Part shown: positions 10,266 through 19,136 of the stretch, piece by piece
How the letters are laid out: each line of letters starts with the position of its first letter
Position numbering within the stretch: the first letter of the stretch is position 1
Assembly: GCA_018398765.1 (NCBI GenBank)
Contig: JAHBMJ010002093.1
Coordinates: 1 to 22,815, forward strand
Length of the DNA stretch: 22,815 nt
Origin: Chromera velia
Taxonomy: Eukaryota; Sar; Chromeraceae
Reading direction: 5' to 3'
Notes under the pieces: generated by a model
Database searches by the model: none
Told to the model about the DNA's origin: nothing
What the model saw: only the letters and a program-made list of their open reading frames with translations
Made by a program: the position numbers and the translations under genes

Positions 10266-12414
10266 GATGCACACTTAGACACCTGCATACACTCACACAG
10301 ACCCATTCTCACAAATACGCATACGTACAGACATAGAGAGAGAGAGTGGAAGCAAGAGAGAAAGGGAATTGAGGCTCAGAGTTGCATTATTGATTGATTC
10401 CGTGCGGTCTTATCCTCACAGCAACCCGTCAGATGTAGACGGACTCAGTAGAGGGAGACCTAAACATCGTCATTGCCCCTGTGTGGTCTGTATGGCACGA
10501 TTGAAAAAATGAACCAATCACAAAACAGAGACACATGCGAAAAAGTGGAAAAGCCGACAGAAAGATTGTCAGAAAGAAAGAAAGACACACATGCAAACAG
10601 ACGAGAATAAAAACAGAGAGAGCGGGGAGGTGACGCCCCATGTCGTTGCCGCTTGTCTGACCTCAGGACGCAGCAGGCCGAAGAGACGCTCGTAGAACGA
10701 CCCTGCATTGCTGGACACTGTGGCAGGTTCTCCAAGTTTGAACCTGCTCATCAATTGAAAGAGCCCCGCCAGTGCGAGGACGCAGAGCTCTGTGCCCGCA
10801 GCAGCAGACTGTGCAGAAGAGGAAGAAGACAACTCCTCCTCTGCACCTCCTTCGACTTCTTCCATGTGAAAATGTTCTGCGCCAATCAGAAGTTGTCTGT
10901 CTGCGTGTCTGAATCCGGAATCAAAAGCGTTCAGATAGAAATCCGAGAGGGCGAGCGGGTTGGAAAGAAATGGGAGGACTGAGAGAGGAACCAAGTGCAT
11001 CGCCCTTTTCGAATCGTTTAATCTCAATGGAAGACGCAGAAGGGCTAGCCAAGCTTGCTGAAAAGCGTATCGAAATTTGGCTGGGTCTCGGGCTTTCGCT
11101 TCTGCTCTCTGCTCGAGACTCATTTCGCCTGTCTGTGTATCCTCTATTTCCCTGCTCTTTTTCTTTTTCTTTTGATCATCTTTAGACGTGGAAGAGACAA
11201 AAAGAGGAAGGGAGGCCGCTGGGGGTCCCTTTTTTTCAACCTTTTGTTCCTTGACTTTCACCTTCTTTTCGTTATATCGTCGCTCTAATGTATCAGTTTT
11301 CACAGTGACTTTGTGCGTTGTTGTCTCTGGTAGCGGCATGGAGAGAAGAAATTCTAGCGCACGGTGAAGTGCTTCGTCGACAGGAATCTGCAGAGACCCA
11401 GATGATACGGAGGATGTTGCACTGTCGGCCTTCACCCCTCCGGTTTCTTCCCTGTCAGCTTCATGTGATCTTTTCTTCCCCCCCCCCACCCCCTTTGACT
11501 TCTCTCCCTTCTGCTTTCTGCCGCCATGATCCTCTTTCGATCCTCCCGTCGCCAAAGACTGGCGACACCACTCAAGGGGCGTCAGGAGGGCGGAGAGTGC
11601 GTGCAAACGAAAATCTCCGTACTCGCCTGCCGTGGCCCCCAGACACTGCAGAACTTGGTCGGACAATGCCGGAACCCCCCCAACGACCCGACCGAGAATC
11701 CACTTGAGCGACTCTAATGGAAAAACCTCCGTCTGCCTCATTGATCCCCCTCCCTCTTCCCCTTCCTCTTTCTCACCGTCTGAATCTAGATTCATCCCTC
11801 CGAGGAGACGGCCTTTTTCCTCCTGCCGTCTCCGAAAATCCTGAGAGAGCAGGGCCTCCTCACGAAGATTCTCTGTGAGCAAATTCAGAGAGACTGCCTG
11901 CACACAATACGCAGGCAACACAATGAAAGACAATGTCTGTCTTTGCAGAAAAGAGTAAGAGCAAAAATACAGAAACGACGGAGACAGATGATCATTCGCA
12001 AGCGTCTGCAGTGGGCCTGTCCAAACGCAACAGCATCGCATAGCAATTCCTTGCCACAGCAGCAAGACTGCTTGGAGGGAGACCCTACAGGTGCCCAGGC
12101 TGGCGGGCAGCAGGTCGCCTATCTGAGGGCGTGCAGGAGGGTGAATCAGGAAGGAAGGACATCCTACAGCACACCAGATTTAAGTATGTCTAAGCAGACC
12201 TTGTGGAGTGAGGGGTCCTGCTCAGATCAAATCACGCGTGCGTGCACTCTCCAGCGCAGAACCCAGGTGTCCACCATCATAGCACACATCTGTTCGTCTC
12301 CTATCTCTCTCTCACACACACAAACACGTACGCGCACATACATGCATGCACAAGTACACAGACACACACACATTCACTCACTTACAGAGAGAGAAAGGGA
12401 GGGAGGGAGGGAGG

Positions 12415-12458
<44 letters not shown>

Positions 12459-12490
12459 GGAAGGAAGGAAGGAAGAAAGAAAAGAAAGAA

Positions 12491-12549
<59 letters not shown>

Positions 12550-12552
12550 GAA

Positions 12553-12594
<42 letters not shown>

Positions 12595-13529
12595 GGGACA
12601 AAGAAACCTGCGAGTACGAGACCAAGGCAAGGCTTGAACGATGCTGCGCCTTACCCCCCATGCTGCAAGAAAATTGCCCAGGATCATCCTTATTTACTTA
12701 CCCACCTGCACTTTGGGATGGCTACTCGCCAGCATCTGGACCAGAACCTCAAGGAAGACCTCGTGGTTTGCTACCAGGACGTCAACAAAGGATGAAGTAA
12801 TTCCGCCGCTATCCCGAACGCCGCCTTGTCCTTCTCCTCCACCATCTCCGCCCTTCTCCTTGGCCGTCAACCGTCTCCTCTTGGCGTCTCTTTTCTGCCT
12901 CCTTAGCCTCGCCTCGGCTTTGGGAACCTGAATGGCGTATCTGCGGCGGTAGACCGAAAAAACCCGGTGCAGGGACTTCAGCGCACCTCTTTGATGATCA
13001 GCGCCCTTCCCTGACTCCTGCAAGATCATTGCGTGCATGCACTCAATGAAGAGAGGCACGTCCCGCACGCGTGTCTTCAGGTGGTCAGCAACAGCAGTGG
13101 TCTGTGGAAGGCTCTTGTACGTGGAAAGGACGGAAGTGGGGGATGAAGGAGGAGCCAGAAGTAAAGGCTGGAAGGAATGCACATGCAGAGACAGGCAGTG
13201 GGGCAGAGGATCACAAGAAAGAAGAGAGTACGAGGTGGAAGACAATGTTCTAGTCGCTCTTTTCTGTCTTCGATACGTCCTGAATTCATTTCTCGCTCCT
13301 TGCACCCCGAAATACGTTGACCCTCAAAGTGCTTTCCAAAACGAACATTTGAAAGAAAGCGGTTGAACGGTCTGTACTCGAAATATTCATGTACTCTTGC
13401 GTTGCTGCTAACCCCACGAGCTCCACCCACCTGTGCAGCCTCGAAGAGTCCCCCAATCTGTGCGAAGTTGTCGGGGGACTCGAGGATCAGCGCCTCGAGG
13501 GCTTCGCAAGAAACGGAAGCAGGGGGCAT
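7155..13529 (-). CDS. NOC4: nucleolar complex protein 4 (NOC4/UTP19), eight exons
   Basis: Exons on the minus strand: 13529-13431, 13101-12706, 11897-10662, 10135-9847, 9332-9158, 8586-8526, 7686-7588 and 7238-7155. All introns are GT-AG with matching phases (0,0,0,1,2,0,0), giving 812 residues. NOC4 binds NOP14 and drives nucleolar maturation and export of the 40S subunit. The CBF/Mak21-type domain starts near residue 440 (FRYAFQQAWLALLRLPL). It continues with VLPFLSNPLALSDFYLNAFD, LALAGLFQL, FYERLFGLLRPE, then AAFAKRLARLA across the intron-3 junction, SLWELKFFKR and HFHPSVSQM. The N-terminus matches the family (LEALILESPDNFAQIGGLFE). The protein is longer than usual (about 510-560 aa) because of charged insertions, notably residues 280-340 and a Glu/Ser insert near 500-535. 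The last two exons are the least certain: they fit residue order (EMKHKIN then VPEIPAAF) but use a weak GTACGC donor. Ending instead at the stop at 7486 is possible. Confidence 0.88.
8375..8432. repeat. compound (CA)15(GA)14 microsatellite in NOC4 intron 6
   Basis: CA dinucleotides at 8375-8404 pass directly into GA dinucleotides at 8405-8432. On the transcribed NOC4 sense strand this reads as a CT run followed by a GT run, about 93 bases downstream of the intron donor. Confidence 0.95.
8863..8893. repeat. (GGAA)n microsatellite in NOC4 intron 5
   Basis: Seven or so tandem GGAA units lie inside the intron between NOC4 exons 5 and 6. They read TTCC on the gene's sense strand. Confidence 0.95.
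9669..9716. repeat. (CGCA)n followed by (GA)n in NOC4 intron 4
   Basis: Four CGCA units (around 9669-9685) are followed by about fifteen AG dinucleotides to 9716, within the intron between NOC4 exons 4 and 5. Confidence 0.95.
10236..10262. repeat. (CA)13 microsatellite in NOC4 intron 3
   Basis: A CA run lies about 100 bases upstream of the exon-4 acceptor of NOC4. It reads GT on the sense strand and is followed in the plus direction by looser ACACTC/ACAGAC repeats to about 10350. Confidence 0.95.
12386..12598. repeat. 213-base uninterrupted purine tract (GGGA, GA, GGAA, GAAA) in NOC4 intron 2
   Basis: Every plus-strand base from 12386 to 12598 is A or G. The order is GGGA units, about 16 GA dinucleotides, GGAA units and then some 25 GAAA units with GGAA interruptions. 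It lies inside the 808-bp second intron of NOC4, so the pre-mRNA carries a pyrimidine run of the same length starting about 107 bases after the donor. Confidence 0.95.
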
Positions 13530-13883
13530 CGGTGGTTGGCCGTCTCTTCGTCTCCCGATCTTTTCTGAGTGACCTTCACTTCGACTGATTATGAGACAAA
13601 GCTACGTCTACGACCCAATAGATCACAAAATCTGCAACGGTAGTCCTCCCTGTCTAAACCTCGCGTCGCCTGGTCCTCAACCAGCAGATTGAGAGAGTTG
13701 GTCGGGGAGACGAGCAATGTATCCGTTGGCACAAAAAAGCGTTTCCGATTCGTCCAAACACGCCTCTTCCACAAAAATTAAAGAGGATGGCAAGGCACTT
13801 CTTTTCCGCTTGGCCCTTCCATGTGATAAGATTTTGAGAAAAAGGGCAACGTACAAGGAAATTGAAGGATTGTGACGATATGG

Positions 13884-13904
13884 TACGTCAGTATTACGTC
13901 AGTA
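13884..13904. promoter_or_regulatory. two CRE-like TACGTCAGTA boxes spaced 11 bp
   Basis: Identical ten-base boxes lie at 13884-13893 and 13895-13904, repeated start to start at 11 bp, about one helical turn. The ACGTCA core is the classic bZIP (CREB/ATF-type) half-site. Placement in the divergent promoter region suggests a paired transcription-factor site. The function is inferred from the motif only. Confidence 0.4.
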
Positions 13905-13936
13905 CGATTGATTATAGTCCGAACGGTGCCCGAACT

Positions 13937-14003
13937 TGGCCCCGCGGAAAGCGTAGCGTGGGGCACATTTTCTATGTGCCCCACGCTACGCTTTCCGGGG
14001 CCA
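13937..14003. repeat. perfect 24-bp inverted repeat with 5-base loop, extended to 31 bp with a 2-base bulge
   Basis: The arm at 13945-13968 (starting CGGAAAGCGTAGCGTGGGGC) is exactly complementary to 13974-13997, leaving loop TTTCT. Skipping GC at 13944-13945 on the left lets TGGCCCC (13937-13943) pair with GGGGCCA (13997-14003). Such a stem is far beyond chance. It lies in the shared promoter or 5' UTR region of two divergent genes and could act as a foldback element, a hairpin RNA or a cruciform site. Confidence 0.9.
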
Positions 14004-14321
14004 TTAAAGGAGCCATGCAGAGTCTTGTCATTGAAGTTGGCAAGCCGGTAGCCTCAGTACAGCTTTCCGTCATGCAGATTCTATTCCTGGGTTGCAAATT
14101 TTTATTGGCCTGCATGTGCACAGGAACGGTCAAAAGGCACTGGATCGGCTTTTCCTCCTCGGAGAGGGGACATTTCACTATTCTGACTTGCTTTCAAGAC
14201 AGTCACTGATGTACTTACTGTTGCTTGGAGACTTTGCTGCGAGTGTATTTGCGACTGGATGCGGACAGACGAGACGAGGTGGAAGTCCTCCTCGGGGTAG
14301 AAGTCCTGACGGACTTGTGTA

Positions 14322-17300
14322 ATGGTGATGTGGGGGGTCTTTGGTCTGTGGCTGCTTTGTGGTGTCGCTGCAGCCTTCGGCAATCGGGTGAGTGTTCGAC
14401 GGAAGAAGCCCGTCTCCATCCGTCTCCGAGTCTCACTCCCCTCTCATGCAGCTCCTGCTCCTTCGCTTAGCAATGAATGTCTCCTGGGGATCTGTCTTAA
14501 TTCTTTGTGTCTCCCTTTCTGGGTTGGGCTCTGCTTGCAGGAGCGATATTCCGTTGCCTCTTTGGCCTCCTTGCATTCTTTTGAGAAAACGGGGGGTAAA
14601 GACAACGGAGCCTTTTTGGGTCCATGGGTGAGAAGGTTGATAGGAAGGGCGAGGGGGGACTCGGAAGGGGGCTGGGAACACATTAAAGGGCGTAGAAGTC
14701 GTGGCAGAGGTAGGGGAGAGAAGCGGGGGGATGCCAGGGGTGACTTTGCGTTTGAAGTTTTGACGGAGGGAATCGAAGGGCGCACGCGACAGGGGTCTGC
14801 TGTCACAGGGCAAATGAAAGGTACTGGGGGGGGCACACAGGCGCACACACGTCTGTACAGTCATAACCAATCTCCCGCAGTAAATCGGAGAGGAAGGAGT
14901 AAAGCGGAGAAGCAGCAGCAGCAGGGGAGTAGTTCGTTTTCCGTTCCGCTTCCCTTGCCTCCTGGGAGTGCCTCTGCCTCGACCCCCTCCGTCTCGGGGT
15001 CGCCTGTCCCAATTCTAATGGGGACGTCGATGGGTGAGAAGGACGTCATAGAGACGGATGGGGTGGAGGAAATGGTTCTGACTCTCTGGCAGCCAGAGCC
15101 GGGATCCACCGAGTCTCTTTTCGCAGAGAACGTAAAGACGCTCCTGCCCGTCAGGCGATGCCTCCATTCTGTGACAGGCAAGGAAGTAGGGGGAAAGCAA
15201 GAAAGAGAGACAGGTGAACTGGCTGCGTATGAGATCCTGATTCCCCCACAGGATGTACTCTCTCTGATTGGACAGCAGATGGCAAATGGGAAAAGAAATC
15301 TAAGTAGCTGCATTGATCGATTGAGTTTTGAGGGCAGTAGTCGGGAGTCACCTGAGGTGACTCTGATGCCTCTACAGTCTCCGACTCCTTCGGAGTCTCT
15401 TCAGAGGGGAATGGAAAAGCAGGGGAGGACGAAAATCATGCAAGCAAGGGGGGCAAAGGATGGGTGGGGATGGTGGTTCCAAAAGAAAGAAGAGCAAAAG
15501 CAGACCAAATTTAATTTTACAAGAACCCCCCAGCCGAATAGTGATGGCCCCTTTCAAATAGACTGTATTGGACGTTTGTTTTGTGACTTTCTTGGCGTTG
15601 AGTTGCCACCCCCATCGGAATGCGAGGATCCCCTGACACTGCAGCTGCGGGAGCTCCTCGGGCCCCGACAGGATAAAAATAATAATAAGAGAGAGACGGA
15701 AAAGAAACGGAATGAGTTGAAGGAGGTAGATGGGCTCTATCAAAAACTCGTTGAGCTCTCTACAGCCTCTCTGAAGAGGGCGGGGAGTGAAACCCTCGAT
15801 GCTGCCGGAAAGGGCCTGGCCTCAATTCCGGGGCGGGTGGGGAGTGCGGTGCAAGGGGCCCGTTCTCTGTTCCGACGGGGGGAGTCTCAGACAGTCAAGG
15901 GGAGGGGGGGAAGTCGGGAGACAGGGGCAAACAGAGATTCTCCTGGCGGTCTCTTCAAGGGAATTCGCCGATTTTTCAGTCGCGGTGTTCGCCTGGGGGG
16001 GATGCAGGAGGAGGGGGAGGAGAAGGGAGAGGAATATGATAATGGCGGGGGTCGAGAGACGAGAGACGGCAGGAACTCTGAGACTGCCGGAGGGCCCAGA
16101 GGGCCACCGGGGTTTCTTCGAAGGCTTCCTCTGTGGGGGGGTAGGGGGGGGGCCGTTGAAGGGGTAGAGGGGCAGGACAGAGAACGACAAGAGGGAGAAG
16201 TTGAAAAGGTGGAAGGGGAAAAGAAGACGAAGGGTCTGGGCTTTTTTCCATTTCTGCCCTTTGGTTTTGGTAGTATGCCAGATCCTTCCCGTTTGAATTT
16301 TACGCTCAGGCTCAGCAGCCTCGAATGGCTGGAGCCCTCGGGGGAAGAGCTTGTTGGTCCTTGGGAGGTGCATGAGGAGCGGGTGCGGGGGGCAGAAAAG
16401 AAAAGGAGCCCAACCGAATTTCTCAGCAATATAATGGGGGGAGTCTTTGGGCCCCGCACAAAAACTGTGAGGTCATACAGGGGCCCCACCCCCCGAAACA
16501 TCGGCCAAAAGCTTTACGGCGACCTGTATGCCCGTTTGAAGTTCCCTGGTCCTGATACTTACTTACACTGTCTCGATCAGTATGAGAGCAGAGAGACGAC
16601 TGCCGAAGTGCTGTTGGAGCAGGCAATGAGGTTGTGTGAAGATTGTGGGAGACCCGACGGTGGGGAAGCAGCAGTAGAAGCACATATGGACAATTTGATT
16701 CTTCCGCTGTTTGGGGACAATGCAATTGCGCTGACGAATGCGCAGTCCCGCAGTGAACTTGAAAGAGAGTACAGGACATTTCTTAAAAACCATCCGAAGA
16801 TGTTGACGAAGTATGCGGGGATGGAGAACACGCCTCAGATTGTCCAAATAAGACAGAAAGCGTTTCAGAGGGTTTCGAATTTTGGTCTTTTGAAGAGGCT
16901 CCGCCGTTCTTTGCCGTGGGCCAACAGGGGTGACGTTACTGAAGACACAGATCAAGCAGACGAAGACGACGAAGCGCTCGATCTTTCCCTCACAGTAGCC
17001 AGTCCGATAATCACCCCAGACGTCCCCCCGGTCGACCAGACGTCATGTGTAGTAAATAGAGAAATGGCACAGGTAAGAGCGTCTTCTTTCCCCCCCCCCC
17101 CCCGTTCCTCAGCAGGCCTGACTGCAGAGAAGAGATTGGAGATGCAGCGGAGGAAAATGGATCCGCTTTCGTCCCCTCCCAGAAGAGGTTTAGACGACGT
17201 CCGCATGTGTGTGTCCAGCATTTTGGAGGGTTGTGAGGAGGGGACGGAACGGGTGATGGAGTGCGTCGCTCAACTCGCACGCGACGTGCAAAACGCAGAT

Positions 17301-17690
17301 GCTGCAGTTCAAGATGCAAGAAAGAAAGGCAGACCCTCCCCCCGATATATCCCGTCTGTGGTTGTGTCTGAGAAGGACTCCTTCAACTCTGCGCTCTGTC
17401 ACGCTGCCCGCAGTCTGCAACTAGCATACCAATACCTGCAAGACGAGCTTCAGGACATGGAGGCCTTCTCTTCAAGGCCCTCATCTTCCAACAGTGCAGC
17501 AGAGAAGAGGGAAGAGGATTTAGAGAGGGTTGAGGAGTTCTTTTTCTGTGTGAATGAGTTCGGTGAGGGTCTCTCGGGAAATCCAGAAGTGAGTAGGGCA
17601 GTAAGGGAGGTGTGCGAAGGGGTTCGCAGAGACGCAGGGAAGCCTTTCGATCCTGAGGTCTTCTTTGTGTCTACAGGCACCGCTGCCTGA
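14322..17690 (+). CDS. large orphan protein with signal peptide and plastid-type leader (unrecognised)
   Basis: The frame is open for 1122 codons from ATG at 14322 to TGA at 17688-17690. A probable phase-0 intron at 14388-14540 (CGG|GTGAGT ... GCTTGCAG|GAG) is 153 bp and stop-free; removing it gives 1071 residues. The N-terminus MVMWGVFGLWLLCGVAAA is a clear signal peptide followed by FGNR and, after splicing, a Ser/Leu/basic stretch, as in bipartite plastid leaders. Using unspliced numbering: a basic Gly/Arg segment (100-200); Q4 and Ser/Pro linkers (195-220); an amphipathic Ala/Gly/Leu stretch (471-520, VELSTASLKRAGSETLDAAG); Gly/Glu-rich disorder (520-635); a hydrophobic GFFPFLPFGFGSM patch near 640; a more ordered block (650-860, IGQKLYGDLYARLKFPGPDTYLHC); an acidic patch (875-890); and a helical C-terminus (935-1122, SALCHAARSLQLAYQYLQDELQD). 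No known domain or catalytic motif is recognisable, so the function is unknown. Start choice rests on the signal peptide. Confidence 0.8.
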   Translation: MVMWGVFGLWLLCGVAAAFGNRVSVRRKKPVSIRLRVSLPSHAAPAPSLSNECLLGICLNSLCLPFWVGLCLQERYSVASLASLHSFEKTGGKDNGAFLGPWVRRLIGRARGDSEGGWEHIKGRRSRGRGRGEKRGDARGDFAFEVLTEGIEGRTRQGSAVTGQMKGTGGGTQAHTRLYSHNQSPAVNRRGRSKAEKQQQQGSSSFSVPLPLPPGSASASTPSVSGSPVPILMGTSMGEKDVIETDGVEEMVLTLWQPEPGSTESLFAENVKTLLPVRRCLHSVTGKEVGGKQERETGELAAYEILIPPQDVLSLIGQQMANGKRNLSSCIDRLSFEGSSRESPEVTLMPLQSPTPSESLQRGMEKQGRTKIMQARGAKDGWGWWFQKKEEQKQTKFNFTRTPQPNSDGPFQIDCIGRLFCDFLGVELPPPSECEDPLTLQLRELLGPRQDKNNNKRETEKKRNELKEVDGLYQKLVELSTASLKRAGSETLDAAGKGLASIPGRVGSAVQGARSLFRRGESQTVKGRGGSRETGANRDSPGGLFKGIRRFFSRGVRLGGMQEEGEEKGEEYDNGGGRETRDGRNSETAGGPRGPPGFLRRLPLWGGRGGAVEGVEGQDRERQEGEVEKVEGEKKTKGLGFFPFLPFGFGSMPDPSRLNFTLRLSSLEWLEPSGEELVGPWEVHEERVRGAEKKRSPTEFLSNIMGGVFGPRTKTVRSYRGPTPRNIGQKLYGDLYARLKFPGPDTYLHCLDQYESRETTAEVLLEQAMRLCEDCGRPDGGEAAVEAHMDNLILPLFGDNAIALTNAQSRSELEREYRTFLKNHPKMLTKYAGMENTPQIVQIRQKAFQRVSNFGLLKRLRRSLPWANRGDVTEDTDQADEDDEALDLSLTVASPIITPDVPPVDQTSCVVNREMAQVRASSFPPPPRSSAGLTAEKRLEMQRRKMDPLSSPPRRGLDDVRMCVSSILEGCEEGTERVMECVAQLARDVQNADAAVQDARKKGRPSPRYIPSVVVSEKDSFNSALCHAARSLQLAYQYLQDELQDMEAFSSRPSSSNSAAEKREEDLERVEEFFFCVNEFGEGLSGNPEVSRAVREVCEGVRRDAGKPFDPEVFFVSTGTAA
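14388..14540 (+). other. probable first intron of the orphan gene, length divisible by three
   Basis: The donor GTGAGT and acceptor CTCTGCTTGCAG are both strong, and both boundaries fall in phase 0. The 153-bp segment contains no stop in frame, so retention would simply insert 51 residues between the signal peptide and the leader. Retention would put KKPVSIRLRVS and a second hydrophobic segment after the signal peptide, which could alter targeting. Confidence 0.65.
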
Positions 17691-18660
17691 TCGAGCTATG
17701 GGAGAAAGAGGCAAGAGAAGAGAAGACAAGGAAGAAGAAAGCACGCGTAGTGGATGTCAGCGCTTGCCCAACTGTCCCCGATCCCCAAGTAAGCCTCGCT
17801 GCATGCCTTGTCATGTAAAGAGAGAGACTGAAGGCGACCTAGTAGTTGCCTGGAGTAAGATCCGTCTGCGTGTTGGCGTTTCTGTGTGTGTGTGGGGGGG
17901 TGTGAGGGGCAGCCGGAGCAGCTCGCCTGATTGATTGCGCTTGAATGCATGTATGCATCAGACTTGACTTTGCGAGATGAGGGGAGGGGGTCGGATCGAG
18001 TGGAGTTTCAGAGAAATAAATAAGTACCGCAAGACTTTGAAATGAGTATTGAGGAGAAGGGTTGCTTGCTCCGGAAGGAAAAGGGATCAAAGGAGATGCT
18101 GCCAGCCATGCAGCAAGTCGGAAGGAGGGAGGGAGGGAGGGTCACATGAGTTGCTGATGAGAATTTCATGAGAGCTAGTGTGAGGGAGTACGTTGAAGGA
18201 GTCAGGGTCCCCCGTTCGATCGATTGTCTTTCCTTCCAAAAGGTTCTGAATTAAAGCATCTCAACGGGCCAGAAGAACAAGAGCCAGTTGTATTTTTCTG
18301 CCCCAACTTACAGTCTTTCTGTGTGTCAGTCCATCTCTCAGCCCCTCGCCTGCCTGCCTGCCCGCCTGCCTGGGACTGCAATAGCGAAAGGGAGGCTTCG
18401 ATAAAGGCTGCTTCGATGCTTTCCTCCCTTCCTTCCTTCCTTCCTACCTTCCTTCCTTCCTCTCTTCCTTTCTTCTGCACGCCCGCCTGGATGTTCATTC
18501 GTCCTCAATGCTGCTGTTTGTATGCATTCATTCATAGATACACACATCCATCCATTCATTCTCTCTATTCAGATCGAGTCGCGTGTGGGCGCGAAGAGTC
18601 AAACAGACTGCGTTGAATGACTTTTCTATCACGCAGCAATCTGCTGTCTACGGTTCTTCT
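17691..18660. other. 3' flank of the orphan gene, simple repeats, no gene seen
   Basis: No coding region is supported here. An AATAAA at 18015-18020, about 325 bases past the stop codon, is a possible polyadenylation signal. GGGA units occur at 18126-18140, and a TTCC/TACC pyrimidine microsatellite at about 18420-18475. Short ATTCATTC and GCCTGCCT repeats fill much of the rest. Confidence 0.5.
18420..18475. repeat. (TTCC)n microsatellite
   Basis: TTCC units with CCTACC and CTCTTCC interruptions form a pyrimidine run in non-coding DNA downstream of the orphan gene. Confidence 0.9.
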
Positions 18661-19136
18661 TGCGTGCGGAAATTTAAAGTGCATGAGACTGGAAGAACTG
18701 ATGCATGCATGGATGAAGACTGATAGTCCGTTGCTTTTTGTCTGCACGGGGAAAGAGCTGTGGCTGTGTTTTTACTTCACGATCTGATTTTTTAAACTTG
18801 CATGAGATCGATGCAGCCCGTCTCGAAGTCCCTTCGGATTCCTTCCAAGTAAATTGAACATAGGACTTCTTTCTGTTGGCCAAAGTGGAAGGAAGACTGA
18901 CTCGTCGTACTGCAGGGAATCGAGGCGGCTGATGGATGGGCGGGTCATTTGATGCCATGCATGCATGCATGCAGACTCCTTCCTCCTGAGTTTCTTTTAA
19001 CGGCTGCTGGGAAGAAACACCTACTCTGACAATGAAGGGCTTTTGGTGTTTTGGCTGCATCCGGCCGGAAATTTTGAATCTGGACATTCGGATCGATGCA
19101 TGCACGAGCTTGTGTTTGAAGGTCCAACTTGTGAAG
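18661..19136. other. GCATGC-rich non-coding stretch
   Basis: Several alternating GCATGCATG runs occur (around 18700-18712, 18955-18974 and 19096-19106). Minus-strand open frames cross the area, but they read as Cys/His/Lys/Pro-rich translations of the repeats and shift frame between repeats. I do not support a gene here. Confidence 0.5.

Larger units (their letters stand above)
13530..14321. promoter_or_regulatory. 792-bp divergent intergenic region between NOC4 and the orphan gene
   Basis: The start codons of NOC4 (minus, 13529) and the orphan protein gene (plus, 14322) face away from each other across this segment, so both promoters and 5' UTRs should be here. It contains two TACGTCAGTA boxes and a near-perfect fold-back repeat (listed separately). 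No TATA box is convincing. An open frame on the plus strand at 13862-14209 crosses the hairpin and does not look like a gene. Confidence 0.6.

Noticed and set aside
11943..12800. 285-codon plus-strand open frame
   Set aside because: It is open mainly because the 213-base purine tract in NOC4 intron 2 lacks stops. The protein would be Lys/Glu/Arg repeats, and the opposite strand carries the real exons.
13862..14209. 115-codon plus-strand open frame upstream of the orphan gene
   Set aside because: It crosses the long hairpin, has no recognisable feature, and is better explained as promoter or 5' UTR sequence.
14821..14880. possible 60-bp second intron in the orphan gene
   Set aside because: GTACTG and CCCGCAG are present and the length is a multiple of three. 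However, the donor is weak and 60 bp is much shorter than the other introns here, so I kept it as coding.
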